Shown: positions 26,229-36,390, numbered from the stretch's first letter. The stretch: 64,000 nt of DNA from Mesorhizobium sp. INR15 (GCF_015500075.1 NZ_CP045496.1:6272001-6336000), one strand, 5' to 3'. Numbers and translations: made by a program. The notes: generated from the letters alone by a model not told the origin.

Positions 26229-27221
26229 TTACTCGATGCCGAGGTCCTTGCGAACCTGCACATAGGTGTCGCGCTTGGCAACGGCACCCGCGGTCAGGAT
26301 CAGCTTCTCGGGTTCCTTGTTGTTGGCGACCCAGTCGTACATGTTGAGCGCCGTCTCGTAGCCGTGACGCTTCGGCGAGATGATCACCGAGCCGACAAAG
26401 CCGGTGGCTGCCGGCTTCTTGAACTCGTTGATCGCCGAGTCCGCACCGCCGATGCCGACCGCGATGACGTTTTCCGCCGGGATGCCAACGCCTTCCGTGG
26501 CACGAACCGCGCCGAGCGCGGCTTCGTCGTTCAGGCCGAAAGCCACCCACTTCTTGATGTCGGCATGGGCGTTGAGAACCGTCGTCGCGGCGTTCAATGC
26601 CGCCTCAGTGTCGGTCTTGGCCTGGGGTGCATCGAAGATGCTCTCGGCCTTGAAGCCGTTCGCCTTCAGCACCGAGATGACGCCTTCGACACGATCGACC
26701 GCCGTTGGCAGCTGATCGTAGGAGACGCGGATGGCGCCGACCTCGTCGGCCTTCCAGCCGCGCGACTTCATTTCATCGACGATCGTCTGGCCGACGGCCT
26801 CGCCGATCTTTGTTGCCGAGATGCCCATATGCGGCACATCTTCCAGCGGCTTGCCGTCGGCGCCGACGAGGCGGTCGTCGACGGTCATCAGCTTGAGATT
26901 GTTGGCTGCCGCCTTGGCGACAATGCCAGGGCCGAGCTTCACGTCCGGCGTGCAGACGATAAAGCCCTGTGCGCCCTGCGCGCCGAGATTATCGATCGCG
27001 GACAGCAGCTTCTCACCGTCTTCGGCACCGATCTTGACGAGGGTGAAACCCTTTTCCTTGGCGGCCTGGTCGGCGAACTTCCATTCGTCCTGGAACCAGG
27101 GCTCCTCGGGTTGCTTGACGATAAAACCGATCTTTGTGTCCTGAGCATAGGCAGAAGCGATCGTCGTGACGGACAGAACGGCGAGCGCACCCGCGACGAG
27201 CGCGGTTTTCAAAAGTCGCAT
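26229..27221 (-). CDS. araF: L-arabinose-type periplasmic sugar-binding protein (AraF-like)
   Basis: A 330-residue protein with a signal peptide (about 1-26, ending ASAYAQ) and a GGGAGG site before the ATG. The mature sequence tracks E. coli AraF closely in places: GFIVKQPEEPWFQDEWKFADQA, GAQGFIVCTPDVKLGPGIVAKA, MTVDDRLV, and VAFGLNDEAALGAVRATEG. AraF binds L-arabinose and also D-galactose, which share configuration at C2-C4; that fits the enzymes encoded next to it. It is the first gene of the minus-strand operon and divergent from the GntR regulator. Confidence 0.92.
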   Translation of the reverse strand: MRLLKTALVAGALAVLSVTTIASAYAQDTKIGFIVKQPEEPWFQDEWKFADQAAKEKGFTLVKIGAEDGEKLLSAIDNLGAQGAQGFIVCTPDVKLGPGIVAKAAANNLKLMTVDDRLVGADGKPLEDVPHMGISATKIGEAVGQTIVDEMKSRGWKADEVGAIRVSYDQLPTAVDRVEGVISVLKANGFKAESIFDAPQAKTDTEAALNAATTVLNAHADIKKWVAFGLNDEAALGAVRATEGVGIPAENVIAVGIGGADSAINEFKKPAATGFVGSVIISPKRHGYETALNMYDWVANNKEPEKLILTAGAVAKRDTYVQVRKDLGIE

Positions 27222-27280
27222 GATTTACCTCCCAGCAAAGGCCGGGCGTTCAGCCCGGGCACCAAAGTCTCTATTCGCTT

Positions 27281-27313
27281 TTATCATACTCGTCAATTGA
27301 TCTGGTATGATAA
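27281..27313. promoter_or_regulatory. Candidate operator in the araF/gntR divergent promoter
   Basis: TTATCATAC (27281-27289) and GTATGATAA (27305-27313) form a perfect 9-bp inverted repeat around a 15-nt spacer that itself contains CAATTG. It sits about 60 nt upstream of araF and about 110 nt upstream of the GntR-family gene, in the only AT-rich stretch of the intergenic region. Binding by the adjacent regulator is inferred. Confidence 0.6.
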
Positions 27314-27424
27314 TTAATATACATGCTCTGATCAGTGGCCGCTGGCGCAAATCAGCCGCGTCCGCTAAGGCCGGACCGGCTGTGCGAAACAGGCAGGGTT
27401 CGCCGCCTTGGAGGAGGGGCTGAG

Positions 27425-28171
27425 GTGAACGAGGTTTTGAAAAAGACACAAGGTGACGCGGCTACCCGTCGGCCGCGTGTGATGCCTCAGGTGACGAAGG
27501 CCATGGCCTCGGACATTTTTTCCGGACGCTATCCGGCCGGTTCTTCCCTGCCGACCGAAAACGAACTTGGCGTTGAATATGGCGTGAGCCGCACCGTCAT
27601 TCGCGAAGCCTTGAAGGTGCTGGCCGCCAAGGGCCTGGTGTTGTCACGGCCGCGCGTCGGCACCATCGTCTGCAACGAGGACGACTGGAACATCATCGAC
27701 CCGCAGGTGCTGGCCTGGCACGCACCGCACGCGTTGGACGACAAGCTGTTCGACGCGATCCTCGAAACGCGCCGGGCGATCGAGCCTCTGGTCGCGGAAC
27801 TGGCCGCCACGCGCGCAACGCTGCAGGAGATCGCGGATCTCGAAGCGGCGTGGAAAGGCATGGCGAATGCCGGAGAAGATCTCGCGGCATTCTCGCGCTC
27901 CGACATCGCTTTCCACCAGATCGTCTATGCGGCAAGCCACAACCCGATCTTCCGCCAGATTGGCAATCTGATCGATACCGGGCTCAAATTCTCGCTGGAA
28001 GCGACGGCGACGATTTCGCTCGACCGGCGCACGGAAGCGGTCGCCGCGCACCGCGAGGTCGTGGAAGCACTGCGCATGCGCGACGCCGAGGCAGCGCGCG
28101 CGGCGGCAAACCGGATTCTCAACCTCGCGGCGCGCGACCTCGTCAGCGCCAAGAAACTCAAGAACAACTGA
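27425..28171 (+). CDS. FadR-subfamily GntR regulator of the sugar locus
   Basis: A 248-residue regulator. GTG 27425 is preferred because a GGAGGAGGGG site ends 5 nt before it; the frame is open 30 codons further upstream but without a usable site. The wHTH spans about residues 20-85 (LPTENELGVEYGVSRTVIREALKVLAAKGL) and the FCD domain about 105-230 (FDAILETRRAIEPLVAELAA, SDIAFHQIVYAASHN, AHREVVEALRMRD). It is divergent from araF and directly upstream of dgoD, so it probably controls both arms of the locus through the inverted repeat at 27281-27313. Confidence 0.9.
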   Translation: MNEVLKKTQGDAATRRPRVMPQVTKAMASDIFSGRYPAGSSLPTENELGVEYGVSRTVIREALKVLAAKGLVLSRPRVGTIVCNEDDWNIIDPQVLAWHAPHALDDKLFDAILETRRAIEPLVAELAATRATLQEIADLEAAWKGMANAGEDLAAFSRSDIAFHQIVYAASHNPIFRQIGNLIDTGLKFSLEATATISLDRRTEAVAAHREVVEALRMRDAEAARAAANRILNLAARDLVSAKKLKNN

Positions 28172-28179
28172 GATACCGC

Positions 28180-29328
<1,149 letters not shown>

Positions 29329-29450
29329 GATTCTCGCTGCCGGCGCGGGCCTCGATCACCTTGCGCTAATCTTGCGCGGACAGGTGATGCGCGGCCTGAC
29401 CACGGGAGCAGTCAAATGATTTCTAACGGGCGATACCTGGAGCAGATGAC

Positions 29451-31163
29451 GTGACCAAACGGCGCTCGCAACACTGGTTCGGCGGCCTCGGCAAGGACGC
29501 CTTCATTCACCGCAGCTGGATGAAGAACAATGGACTGCCAGACGACGCCTTCGATGGCAGGCCGGTCATCGGCATCTGCAACACGTTTTCCGAATTCACG
29601 CCTTGCCATGTGCATTTTCGCGGCCTGATCGAGCATATCAAGGCGGGCGTGCTGGAGGCCGGCGGCCTGCCGCTTGAATTCCCGGTTTTCTCCTGCGGGG
29701 AATCGAACCTGCGGCCGACCGCGATGCTGTTTCGCAATCTCGCCTCGATGGATGTCGAGGAGGCGATCCGTGGCAATCCCATGGATGGCGTCGTGCTGAT
29801 GGCCGGCTGCGACAAGACCACACCGTCGCTGGTTATGGGCGCCGCGTCCTGCGACCTGCCTTCGATCGTGATCTCCGGCGGACCGATGCTGAACGGCCGC
29901 TTTCAGGGCCGCGAGATCGGCTCCGGCACCGACGTCTGGAAATTCTCCGAGGACGTGCGGGCCGGCGTCATGAGTGCTCAGGATTTCGCCAGCGCCGAAA
30001 GCGCCATGTCGCGCTCGCCAGGCCACTGCATGACAATGGGCACCGCCTCCACCATGGCATCGATGGTCGAGGCGCTTGGCATCGCCCTGCCCGGCAACGC
30101 CGCCTATCCGGCTGTCGACGCGCATCGCGCACGGCTGGCGCGGATGACCGGCCGCCGTATCGTCGAAATGGTCAACGAGGACCTGCGGCTCTCGGCGATC
30201 CTCAAAAAAGAGGCCTTCGCCAACGCCATCCGCGTCAATGGCGCGATCGGCGGCTCTACCAATGCCGTCGTGCACCTGCTGGCGATCGCCGGCCGCATCG
30301 GCACCGAGCTTACCCTGGACGACTGGGACCGGTATGGCCGCGATGTGCCGACCATTCTGGATCTCATGCCATCGGGCCGGTTCCTGATGGAGGACTTTTG
30401 CTATGCCGGCGGGGTTCCCGCCGTGATGAAGGAAATTGCCGATCTTCTCGATCTCGACGCGCTGACGGTGACCGGCAAGAGCGTGGGCGACAACATCGCC
30501 AATGCACGCAACGACAATCCGGAGGTGATCCGCCCGCGCGGCCGGGCGCTGACACAACAGGGCGGCATGGCGGTGCTGCGCGGCAATCTCGCTCCCGATG
30601 GGGCGATCATCAAACCTTCCGCCGCATCGCCCGAACTGATGCGTCATCGCGGCCGTGCCGTCGTCTTCGAGGACATCGAGCACTACAAATTAGTGATCGA
30701 CGATCCGGCGCTCGACATCGACGAAACATGCGTCATGGTTTTGAAGAACAGCGGCCCGAAGGGCTACCCCGGCATGGCCGAGGTCGGCAACATGGCGCTG
30801 CCTCAGAAGCTTTTGAAGAAAGGCATCCGCGACATGGTCCGCATCTCCGACGCGCGCATGTCGGGCACGGCTTTCGGCACCGTCGTGCTGCACACCGCAC
30901 CGGAAGCGGCGGTTGGTGGCCCCCTCGCCCTGGTGAAAACCGGCGACATGATCGAGTTGGATGTCGAGGCGCGCAGGCTTCACCTCGAGGTTTCGGATGC
31001 CGAACTGGCGCAGCGCCGAAGCGGTTGGACGCCGCCTGTCGCGGCGATGAAGGGCGGCTATCAGAGCCTTTATGTCGAGCGTGTCCTGCAGGCGGACCGG
31101 GGCGCCGACCTCGACTTCCTCGTTGGCTGCCGCGGCCATGCCATTCCGCGCGAAAGTCATTGA
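29451..31163 (+). CDS. IlvD/Edd-family sugar-acid dehydratase (L-arabinonate dehydratase-like)
   Basis: A 570-residue Fe-S dehydratase starting at GTG 29451 (ACCTGGAGCAG just upstream). Cluster cysteines are visible: SCGESNL near residue 83, GCDKTTPS near 121, and SPGHCMTMGTASTMA near 190. The C-terminal PEAAVGGPLALVKTGD motif is typical. Within the family, HVHFRGLIEHIKAGVLEAGG and the WFGG start match aldonate dehydratases such as L-arabinonate dehydratase rather than dihydroxyacid dehydratase. It would make L-2-keto-3-deoxyarabonate. It overlaps in role with dgoD, consistent with use of both arabinose and galactose. Confidence 0.88.
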   Translation: MTKRRSQHWFGGLGKDAFIHRSWMKNNGLPDDAFDGRPVIGICNTFSEFTPCHVHFRGLIEHIKAGVLEAGGLPLEFPVFSCGESNLRPTAMLFRNLASMDVEEAIRGNPMDGVVLMAGCDKTTPSLVMGAASCDLPSIVISGGPMLNGRFQGREIGSGTDVWKFSEDVRAGVMSAQDFASAESAMSRSPGHCMTMGTASTMASMVEALGIALPGNAAYPAVDAHRARLARMTGRRIVEMVNEDLRLSAILKKEAFANAIRVNGAIGGSTNAVVHLLAIAGRIGTELTLDDWDRYGRDVPTILDLMPSGRFLMEDFCYAGGVPAVMKEIADLLDLDALTVTGKSVGDNIANARNDNPEVIRPRGRALTQQGGMAVLRGNLAPDGAIIKPSAASPELMRHRGRAVVFEDIEHYKLVIDDPALDIDETCVMVLKNSGPKGYPGMAEVGNMALPQKLLKKGIRDMVRISDARMSGTAFGTVVLHTAPEAAVGGPLALVKTGDMIELDVEARRLHLEVSDAELAQRRSGWTPPVAAMKGGYQSLYVERVLQADRGADLDFLVGCRGHAIPRESH

Positions 31164-31171
31164 GGCCGGTC

Positions 31172-32083
31172 GTGACGAAATTCCAGCCCGACAGTTTTCA
31201 CGGCATCCATGCCATCCTCTACGCATTGTTCGACGAAGGCGAAAAGCTCGACCGCGAGGCCATGCGGCGGCAGGTGAGTATCTGCCTGGCGTCGGGCGCT
31301 CATGGCATGGCCGCACTTGGCCTGGCGACCGAAGTCTCGAAGCTGACGGAAACCGAACGCCGCACGGTCATGGACTGGGTTGCCGAGGACACCGCCGCGA
31401 GGGTGCCGCTGGCGCTGACCATATTCGGCTCCTCCGTGGCGGAACAGGTCGCGCAGGTGCGCCATGCCGAAAGCGTGGGCGCCGACTGGGTGATCCTGCA
31501 GCCTCCCGCCGCCGGATCATACAGTGCGGCTGAATACATCCGCTTCTTCGGCCGTGTGGCCGAGGCAACCGACCTGCCGGTGGCGATCCAGAATGCACCC
31601 GCTTTCTTCGGACGTGGGCTGACCGCCGACGATATCCGCGACCTGATCATGCAGCATCCGAACATCCGGCTGATCAAGGGCGAAGGGCCGGTGGTCGATA
31701 TCGCTGGCCTGATCGAACGAACGGACGGCCGCGTGCCGGTCTTCAATGGGCGTGGCGGCCTGGAGCTGATCGACAATCTGCGGATCGGCTGCCGTGGCAT
31801 GATCCTGGCGCCGGATTGCATCGACCATGCCGTTCGCGCCTATGAGGCCTTTCGAAACGGCGACGAGGATACCGCGCAACGATGCTACGAGGAGATGCTG
31901 CCGGCAGCTGTCTTCGTCATGCAAGGCATCGAAAATCTGATCTGTTACGGCAAGCGCCTGTTCGGTGCACGCGCCGGTATCGATATCCATGATCGCGCGC
32001 CCGCCATGCGGCACAATGCAACCGGGCTTGCCATGGTGGAGCGCTTCGCAACCAGGCTCGGCCGATTGCCGCAATTGAGCTAA
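31172..32083 (+). CDS. DHDPS-family class I aldolase/dehydratase
   Basis: A 303-residue TIM-barrel protein from GTG 31172, 8 nt after the dehydratase stop. The Schiff-base lysine is Lys169 in IRLIKGEGP, and the GALGLATE-like glyoxylate motif appears as AALGLATEVSKL (about 47-58). The usual YNxP tyrosine motif reads IQNAP (139-143), so the catalytic tyrosine is replaced by glutamine. The family includes 2-keto-3-deoxy-sugar-acid aldolases and L-2-keto-3-deoxyarabonate dehydratase. The neighbours point to one of these; which one is open. Confidence 0.86.
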   Translation: MTKFQPDSFHGIHAILYALFDEGEKLDREAMRRQVSICLASGAHGMAALGLATEVSKLTETERRTVMDWVAEDTAARVPLALTIFGSSVAEQVAQVRHAESVGADWVILQPPAAGSYSAAEYIRFFGRVAEATDLPVAIQNAPAFFGRGLTADDIRDLIMQHPNIRLIKGEGPVVDIAGLIERTDGRVPVFNGRGGLELIDNLRIGCRGMILAPDCIDHAVRAYEAFRNGDEDTAQRCYEEMLPAAVFVMQGIENLICYGKRLFGARAGIDIHDRAPAMRHNATGLAMVERFATRLGRLPQLS

Positions 32084-32282
32084 ATCACACTTGGCAAGGT
32101 CTTTGAAGACGGTAGCGAGAACGCTTGGCCGGATAGTGATCTGTCAAGAATTAGCGGAGATTTGACGTAGATCCCATGTGGGTCGTCGCTTTTCGACGCG
32201 CGGGCCGGCAACCTACAATTGGCAGGATCGGTTTTTCACCGCATAAGGCCCACATCGAGCACTGACGGAGGGAGCCTTGCCA

Positions 32283-32978
32283 ATGATCGACAAGGGTCTC
32301 ATCCTTGTGGTGGAAGACGAGCCGGAAATCGCGCGGATCCTGGACGCATATCTCGTCCGCGATGGATTCAGGACCGTGCGGGCCGCTGACGGCGAGACCG
32401 CTTTGCAGCACCACAAGATGCTCTCGCCCGATCTCGTCCTGCTCGACGTCCGTATCCCGCGCCTTGACGGGTTCGAAGTTCTGGCCCGGCTGCGGCGCGA
32501 GGGCAATACGCCGGTGATCATGGTGACGGCCCTGGCCGAGGATATCGACCGCTTGTCGGGCCTCCGCCTCGGTGCCGACGACTATATCGTCAAGCCGTTC
32601 AACCCGCAGGAAGTGGTGGCCCGTGTCAATGCCGTGCTGCGCCGCACGCGCGGCGGCAACGCCAGCCCGGTGCTCAGCCACGACAATATCGAGGTCGACC
32701 TCGATGCCCATTCGGCATTCGTCAACACCGGCGCGAAGCGCGTGTCGCTGCCGTTGACGCTGAGCGAATTCCGTATCCTTGCCTATATGATCCGCCGGCC
32801 GACACACGCCATCGACCGTTCCGACATTCTCGACGCCTGCCTGCCCGACAGCGATGCGCTGGTCCGCACCGTGGACACGCATGTCGCCAATCTGAGGCAC
32901 AAGCTCAGGGACCACGGCGCCGCCGGCTACCTCAGCCCGGTGCGCGGCGTTGGCTATCGTTTCGGCAGGCCACAATGA
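32283..32978 (+). CDS. OmpR-family response regulator (BaeR/AdeR-like)
   Basis: A 231-residue protein. ATG 32283 is preferred because the GGAGGGAG site ends 8 nt upstream; a TTG two codons earlier is too close. The receiver domain has acidic residues EDEP, the phospho-acceptor Asp in LVLLDVRIPRLDG (about residue 51) and Lys in YIVKPF. The C-terminal winged helix (about 130-229) ends VRGVGYRFG. It overlaps the histidine kinase gene by 4 nt (ATGA). No efflux or envelope genes are adjacent, so the signal and regulon are unknown. Confidence 0.93.
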   Translation: MIDKGLILVVEDEPEIARILDAYLVRDGFRTVRAADGETALQHHKMLSPDLVLLDVRIPRLDGFEVLARLRREGNTPVIMVTALAEDIDRLSGLRLGADDYIVKPFNPQEVVARVNAVLRRTRGGNASPVLSHDNIEVDLDAHSAFVNTGAKRVSLPLTLSEFRILAYMIRRPTHAIDRSDILDACLPDSDALVRTVDTHVANLRHKLRDHGAAGYLSPVRGVGYRFGRPQ

Positions 32979-34141
32979 AGCGGCGTCTCTCGCTCAGCAC
33001 CCTGACCGCCTCGACGATCGCGGCCATGCTGCTGCTCAGTGTCGCCATCATCTATGCGGGGATAAGCTGGTATTCGGACCGGATCGAGAGCCAGCTTCTC
33101 GAGAAGTTGCCGCCCCGGGTCAGCCAGGCCTATCGTGACATCTCGGCAGGCAAGACACCCGACCGGGACGACCTGATGGAGTTCGTCACCATGCTGCCGG
33201 CCTTCAATGAAGAAGGCAACATGCGCCTCTACGCCTCGATCATCGGGTTCAGTGTCCTGGCGGCCGTCTTTTGCAGCCTGATCGGCTACTGGCTGGCGCG
33301 GCGCATCAGCCGACCGCTCGAAATCCTGACCGTGGCCGCTGATGAATTGCGCGGCGGCAATTTCGCCGTGCGCATTCCGGCAATGGGCAAAGGCGCCAGC
33401 GAAATAGCGGCGCTGACCGATACGTTCAATGCGCTGGCCGCCGATCTCGACAACATGGAAAAGCGGCTGCGCTTCAACACGATGGCGGTCGCACACGAAC
33501 TGCGTACTCCCCTCACGGTCCTGCAAGGATCGATCCAGGGCATGCTCGACGGTGTCTTCCCGCTCGATGACCGCCGCCTTCATCTTCTTCTTTCGCAGGT
33601 GGAAGGATTGTCGCGGCTGGTCGAGGATCTGAGGATGCTGTCGCTGGCCACGGCGCAGAAGCTGGTGACCGAGCGCAGCCGCGTCGATCTGGCGGTGGAA
33701 GCGGAAAGGCTCATCGATTCGGCCCGGCCAATTCTCGCCGCTGCGGGGATGACGATCGAAACCGATCTCAATGCCGTTCGAACGACGGCGGATTCGTTGC
33801 GTTTGCGGCAGGCGATGCTGGCGCTGGTCGAAAACTGCTGCCGCTATGCCGCCTCCGGCAAGGTCATCCGATGCGAAACCGGGCGCCTTGGCGACCACGA
33901 GGCGTTTGTCCGCATCATGGACCGGGGACCGGGCCTGCCGGATGAACTGGTCTCGCGCTCTCCCCTGGCGATGTTCATCACGGGTGATCCCTCAAGGTCG
34001 CGTGCGACTGGCGGCACCGGGCTTGGACTCTCGGTGGTGGATGCCATCGCCCGGGCCCATGATGGCCGGCTCCAGCTCAATCACAGGGAGGGCGGCGGCG
34101 CTTCGATCACGATCGTGTTGCCACGCCACCCTGAAAACTGA
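32975..34141 (+). CDS. Sensor histidine kinase (BaeS/AdeS-like)
   Basis: A 388-residue inner-membrane kinase. Membrane helix 1 is at about 10-32, a short periplasmic loop of about 55 residues follows, and helix 2 is at about 85-108, then HAMP (RRISRPLEILTVAADELRGGNF). The H-box VAHELRTPLTVLQGS carries the phospho-accepting His near residue 172. The N-box (ALVENCCRYA), D-box (DRGPGLPDEL) and G-box (GGTGLGLSVV) are all present, so it should be active. It is translationally coupled to the response regulator. The very small sensor loop suggests membrane or small-ligand sensing. Confidence 0.93.
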   Translation: MKRRLSLSTLTASTIAAMLLLSVAIIYAGISWYSDRIESQLLEKLPPRVSQAYRDISAGKTPDRDDLMEFVTMLPAFNEEGNMRLYASIIGFSVLAAVFCSLIGYWLARRISRPLEILTVAADELRGGNFAVRIPAMGKGASEIAALTDTFNALAADLDNMEKRLRFNTMAVAHELRTPLTVLQGSIQGMLDGVFPLDDRRLHLLLSQVEGLSRLVEDLRMLSLATAQKLVTERSRVDLAVEAERLIDSARPILAAAGMTIETDLNAVRTTADSLRLRQAMLALVENCCRYAASGKVIRCETGRLGDHEAFVRIMDRGPGLPDELVSRSPLAMFITGDPSRSRATGGTGLGLSVVDAIARAHDGRLQLNHREGGGASITIVLPRHPEN

Positions 34142-34250
34142 GGCCGGTATTTGAGGCGCTGCCGCGCACAATATCCAGCGGGTTTCTCCGCCGTTTCTTG
34201 ACAAGCCTTGGGCAAAAGCTCGGTGCCGCGATGTCTCGTTCATCGCGGCA

Positions 34251-35300
34251 GTGGAATCAGCCCGAGGGAACGCCTTGCAGCCTGCCTGGAAGTTCGAAGC
34301 CGACGTGCCCGCGTGCGCGGACATCGCGTATCGCCCGCTGCTCGAGGATGCCTTGTGCGCTGGCCGGGCGGCCTCGCCAAAGCCGGTCCAGCCCGATCTG
34401 GCCCGGCCTTCCATCTGGCTTCAAGTCCTGGGGCTGGGACGTCGCCTGACACTCAAACGGTCGGTCGTTTTTTGTCTCCGTTTCCTTATCCGGCCGGCGA
34501 TGAGCCTGAAGTGGATAACGTTCCTCGGCGATTTCGCCCGGCGGAAATCACTTGGGTGCCCACACGATGATCTCCTGCGCAAATCGCTGGCGACCTTTTT
34601 CGTTCACGGCGCCTCGGCGCGCGACCGGCTGAACCTGCTCACGGACAACTTTCGCATCGCCGGTGATGTGCTGACGCCTGACGTTCTGCGGGCGCTGTGG
34701 CGCGGCGATGCCATGGATGTCGGGACGGTCGAGGGGCGAAGCGAAAGCTACAAGATCCACCTTCTGCTCGCCGACCGTTGCGGCAGCCGTCACGAGGGTG
34801 TTTTCGCCGTCAGGATCTCGAGGATGCAGGACGGCTACACCTTGTGCACGGCTGGGTTCGTCTTTGTCCGGTGCGGCTATAGCGACTACAGCCTGGCGAT
34901 TGGCGGCATGCAGGGACCGAGAGCAAGCGACGCGAAGCGCGCGCTGATCACGGCCACGCGATGCCTCGGCGGCCTGCGGCCCAAGGATGCGGTGCTTCTC
35001 ATCTTGCAGGGACTGGTTTCGAACGGCAGCAGCGGGCACCTCCTGGCGGTTTCCAACGCCCGGCATGTCATCAACCAGCGCCGCCGCAAGCGCAGGCGCA
35101 TGATGCACGCGAACCTTGACGACTACTGGATCGAGCGTGGCGGCGAGCCCGCCGCACCGTTCGGTTTCCGCTTGCCGATCAAGCCCATTTCCAGCGCGGA
35201 AGGCGAAAAGCGGCGCGCCCAAAGCAAGCTGGCCTTCTGGGAAGCCGGTCAAAGGCTTCTGTCGAAGTCGGCCGGCCCCGAAACAGGGGCAGCGCGCTGA
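34251..35300 (+). CDS. DUF535 (VirK/YbjX family) protein
   Basis: A 349-residue protein beginning at GTG 34251, with a weak ribosome-binding site, so the true start could be further in. The DUF535 region runs from about 80 to 330 with LLRKSLATFFVHGASARDRLNLLTDNFRI, the segment YKIHLLLADRCGSRHEGVFAVRI, and a C-terminal ANLDDYWIERGGEPAAPFGFRLP. Enterobacterial relatives (VirK, YbjX, SomA) affect envelope properties and resistance to cationic peptides. It lies 110 nt after the two-component genes; the two-component system might regulate it, by proximity only. Confidence 0.82.
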   Translation: MESARGNALQPAWKFEADVPACADIAYRPLLEDALCAGRAASPKPVQPDLARPSIWLQVLGLGRRLTLKRSVVFCLRFLIRPAMSLKWITFLGDFARRKSLGCPHDDLLRKSLATFFVHGASARDRLNLLTDNFRIAGDVLTPDVLRALWRGDAMDVGTVEGRSESYKIHLLLADRCGSRHEGVFAVRISRMQDGYTLCTAGFVFVRCGYSDYSLAIGGMQGPRASDAKRALITATRCLGGLRPKDAVLLILQGLVSNGSSGHLLAVSNARHVINQRRRKRRRMMHANLDDYWIERGGEPAAPFGFRLPIKPISSAEGEKRRAQSKLAFWEAGQRLLSKSAGPETGAAR

Positions 35301-35313
35301 TCACCGGCTTCGA

Positions 35314-35628
35314 TCAGGCTGTGCCGGCGATCCGCATGTGCCTGAGATCACGGACCTGGCAGCGCTCGCATGCCGTCATCAGCGCCATGCCGAGCACCTC
35401 GACATCGACCACCTCATTGGGCCTCCAGCCGCAGGGACATGCCTCGGGACCGGAATGCGCGTCGGCGACTTCCCTGTAGATCATACCGATTGACCGCGCC
35501 GCCAACCGCATCACCGCCATCGGCGGCAGGCCGGACTTGTGCATGATTTCGCAAAACTCGTTCATGATCGTCTTGCGGATATGCGCCTCCGCCTCTTCGT
35601 GGCGGCGCTCGACCTCGTTCTGCAACAC
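35314..35628 (-). CDS. Small hypothetical protein with CxC...CxxC cysteines
   Basis: A 104-residue frame from GTG 35628, with GGAG about 10 nt upstream. The N-terminal half is helical and charged (NEVERRHEEAEAHIRKTIMNEFCEIMHKSG). The C-terminal half has CPCGW and CERC, four cysteines spaced as in a small zinc-binding site. I do not recognise a family. It is convergent with the DUF535 gene, 13 nt apart. Codon usage looks like the neighbours, supporting a real gene. Confidence 0.6.
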   Translation of the reverse strand: MLQNEVERRHEEAEAHIRKTIMNEFCEIMHKSGLPPMAVMRLAARSIGMIYREVADAHSGPEACPCGWRPNEVVDVEVLGMALMTACERCQVRDLRHMRIAGTA

Positions 35629-35708
35629 TCGCTCAAGTCTCCAATTGTCACGTTGATGCCGGTGCGGATCACATCAGCAAGTCGAAGCGGGCCGGAACCA
35701 ATCGTCCG

Positions 35709-36068
35709 TCAACCCACCTGTTTTCGGTCGGCAAAGGGAATGGCCCCATCGGTCGGCCCGGTGGCGATCGCGCGCCGCGCATCACGCGCCATGTCAAGCT
35801 CGCGCATCGCCGCGAACAGCGCCTCACGGTCGCGCAGATGCGCTTCATAGAGCCCCACGAAGATCGTGTTCGTCGACTCATGCGGCCCCGGCGCGTCGTT
35901 GGCCCGGGCCAGGCTGTCATGGGCCGCACGCTTCGCCTTGCGCACGGCGATTGCCCAAGCCTCGACCTCCGCGACACTTTCGCGATGGCGGCTCAACTCA
36001 TCGGCTGAGTGTCCACTTGCTGGCCGGGACGGATCAGCGGGAGGGTACGAATGGATCACGCTGCCCAT
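35709..36068 (-). CDS. Small hypothetical protein
   Basis: A frame of 119 residues from ATG 36068, taken as the start because a GGTGG/AGGAG sequence lies just before it; the frame is open another 50 codons upstream in sequence without protein-like character. The product is charged and helical in its C-terminal two-thirds (VAEVEAWAIAVRKAKRAAHDSLARA, LYEAHLRDREALFAAMRELDMARDA). No known domain, signal peptide or membrane segment is seen. It lies on the same strand as the preceding small gene, so the two may be co-transcribed. Confidence 0.5.
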   Translation of the reverse strand: MGSVIHSYPPADPSRPASGHSADELSRHRESVAEVEAWAIAVRKAKRAAHDSLARANDAPGPHESTNTIFVGLYEAHLRDREALFAAMRELDMARDARRAIATGPTDGAIPFADRKQVG

Positions 36069-36323
36069 CTCCTGGCCACCGCCTCGGAAGCATGGGCGCC
36101 GCACTGCCGGCCAACAATCCTGGTCGGTGCGCGGAACTCCACAAGCCTTCTCCTGTCCTTCCGGTCGCTTCGTGACGAAGCAGCGTATCCTAGCCAGGAA
36201 AGATATTTGTGAAAACACAAAACTTCACTAAAAAAGTCAAGTTTAAGAAGCGTGCTTTCCAGCGGACGGCTTGAATGGGAAATGGCGGACGCGTCCTGGC
36301 CTCCGGCGCGCAAGGTGATGGCG

Positions 36324-36371
36324 ATGGCCGTTTCGGCTGGCCATGGAATGGGCCGAAAGCCGGCCCATTCC
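36324..36371 (-). terminator. Two stem-loops after the GMC oxidoreductase gene
   Basis: GGAATGGGCCG (36345-36355) with CGGCCCATTCC (36361-36371) makes a perfect 11-bp stem with a 5-nt loop, 20 nt beyond the GMC stop. A second repeat, ATGGCC/GGCCAT (36324-36344), follows directly. There is no T-tract, so this is either a Rho-assisted end or an mRNA-stabilising structure. Confidence 0.5.
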
Positions 36372-36390
36372 CGCAACGGCCAATTCGGGT

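Noticed and set aside
30398..32083. A 561-residue frame seemingly fused to the DHDPS-family enzyme
   Set aside because: The upstream half is an out-of-frame reading of the IlvD/Edd dehydratase; the real gene starts at GTG 31172.
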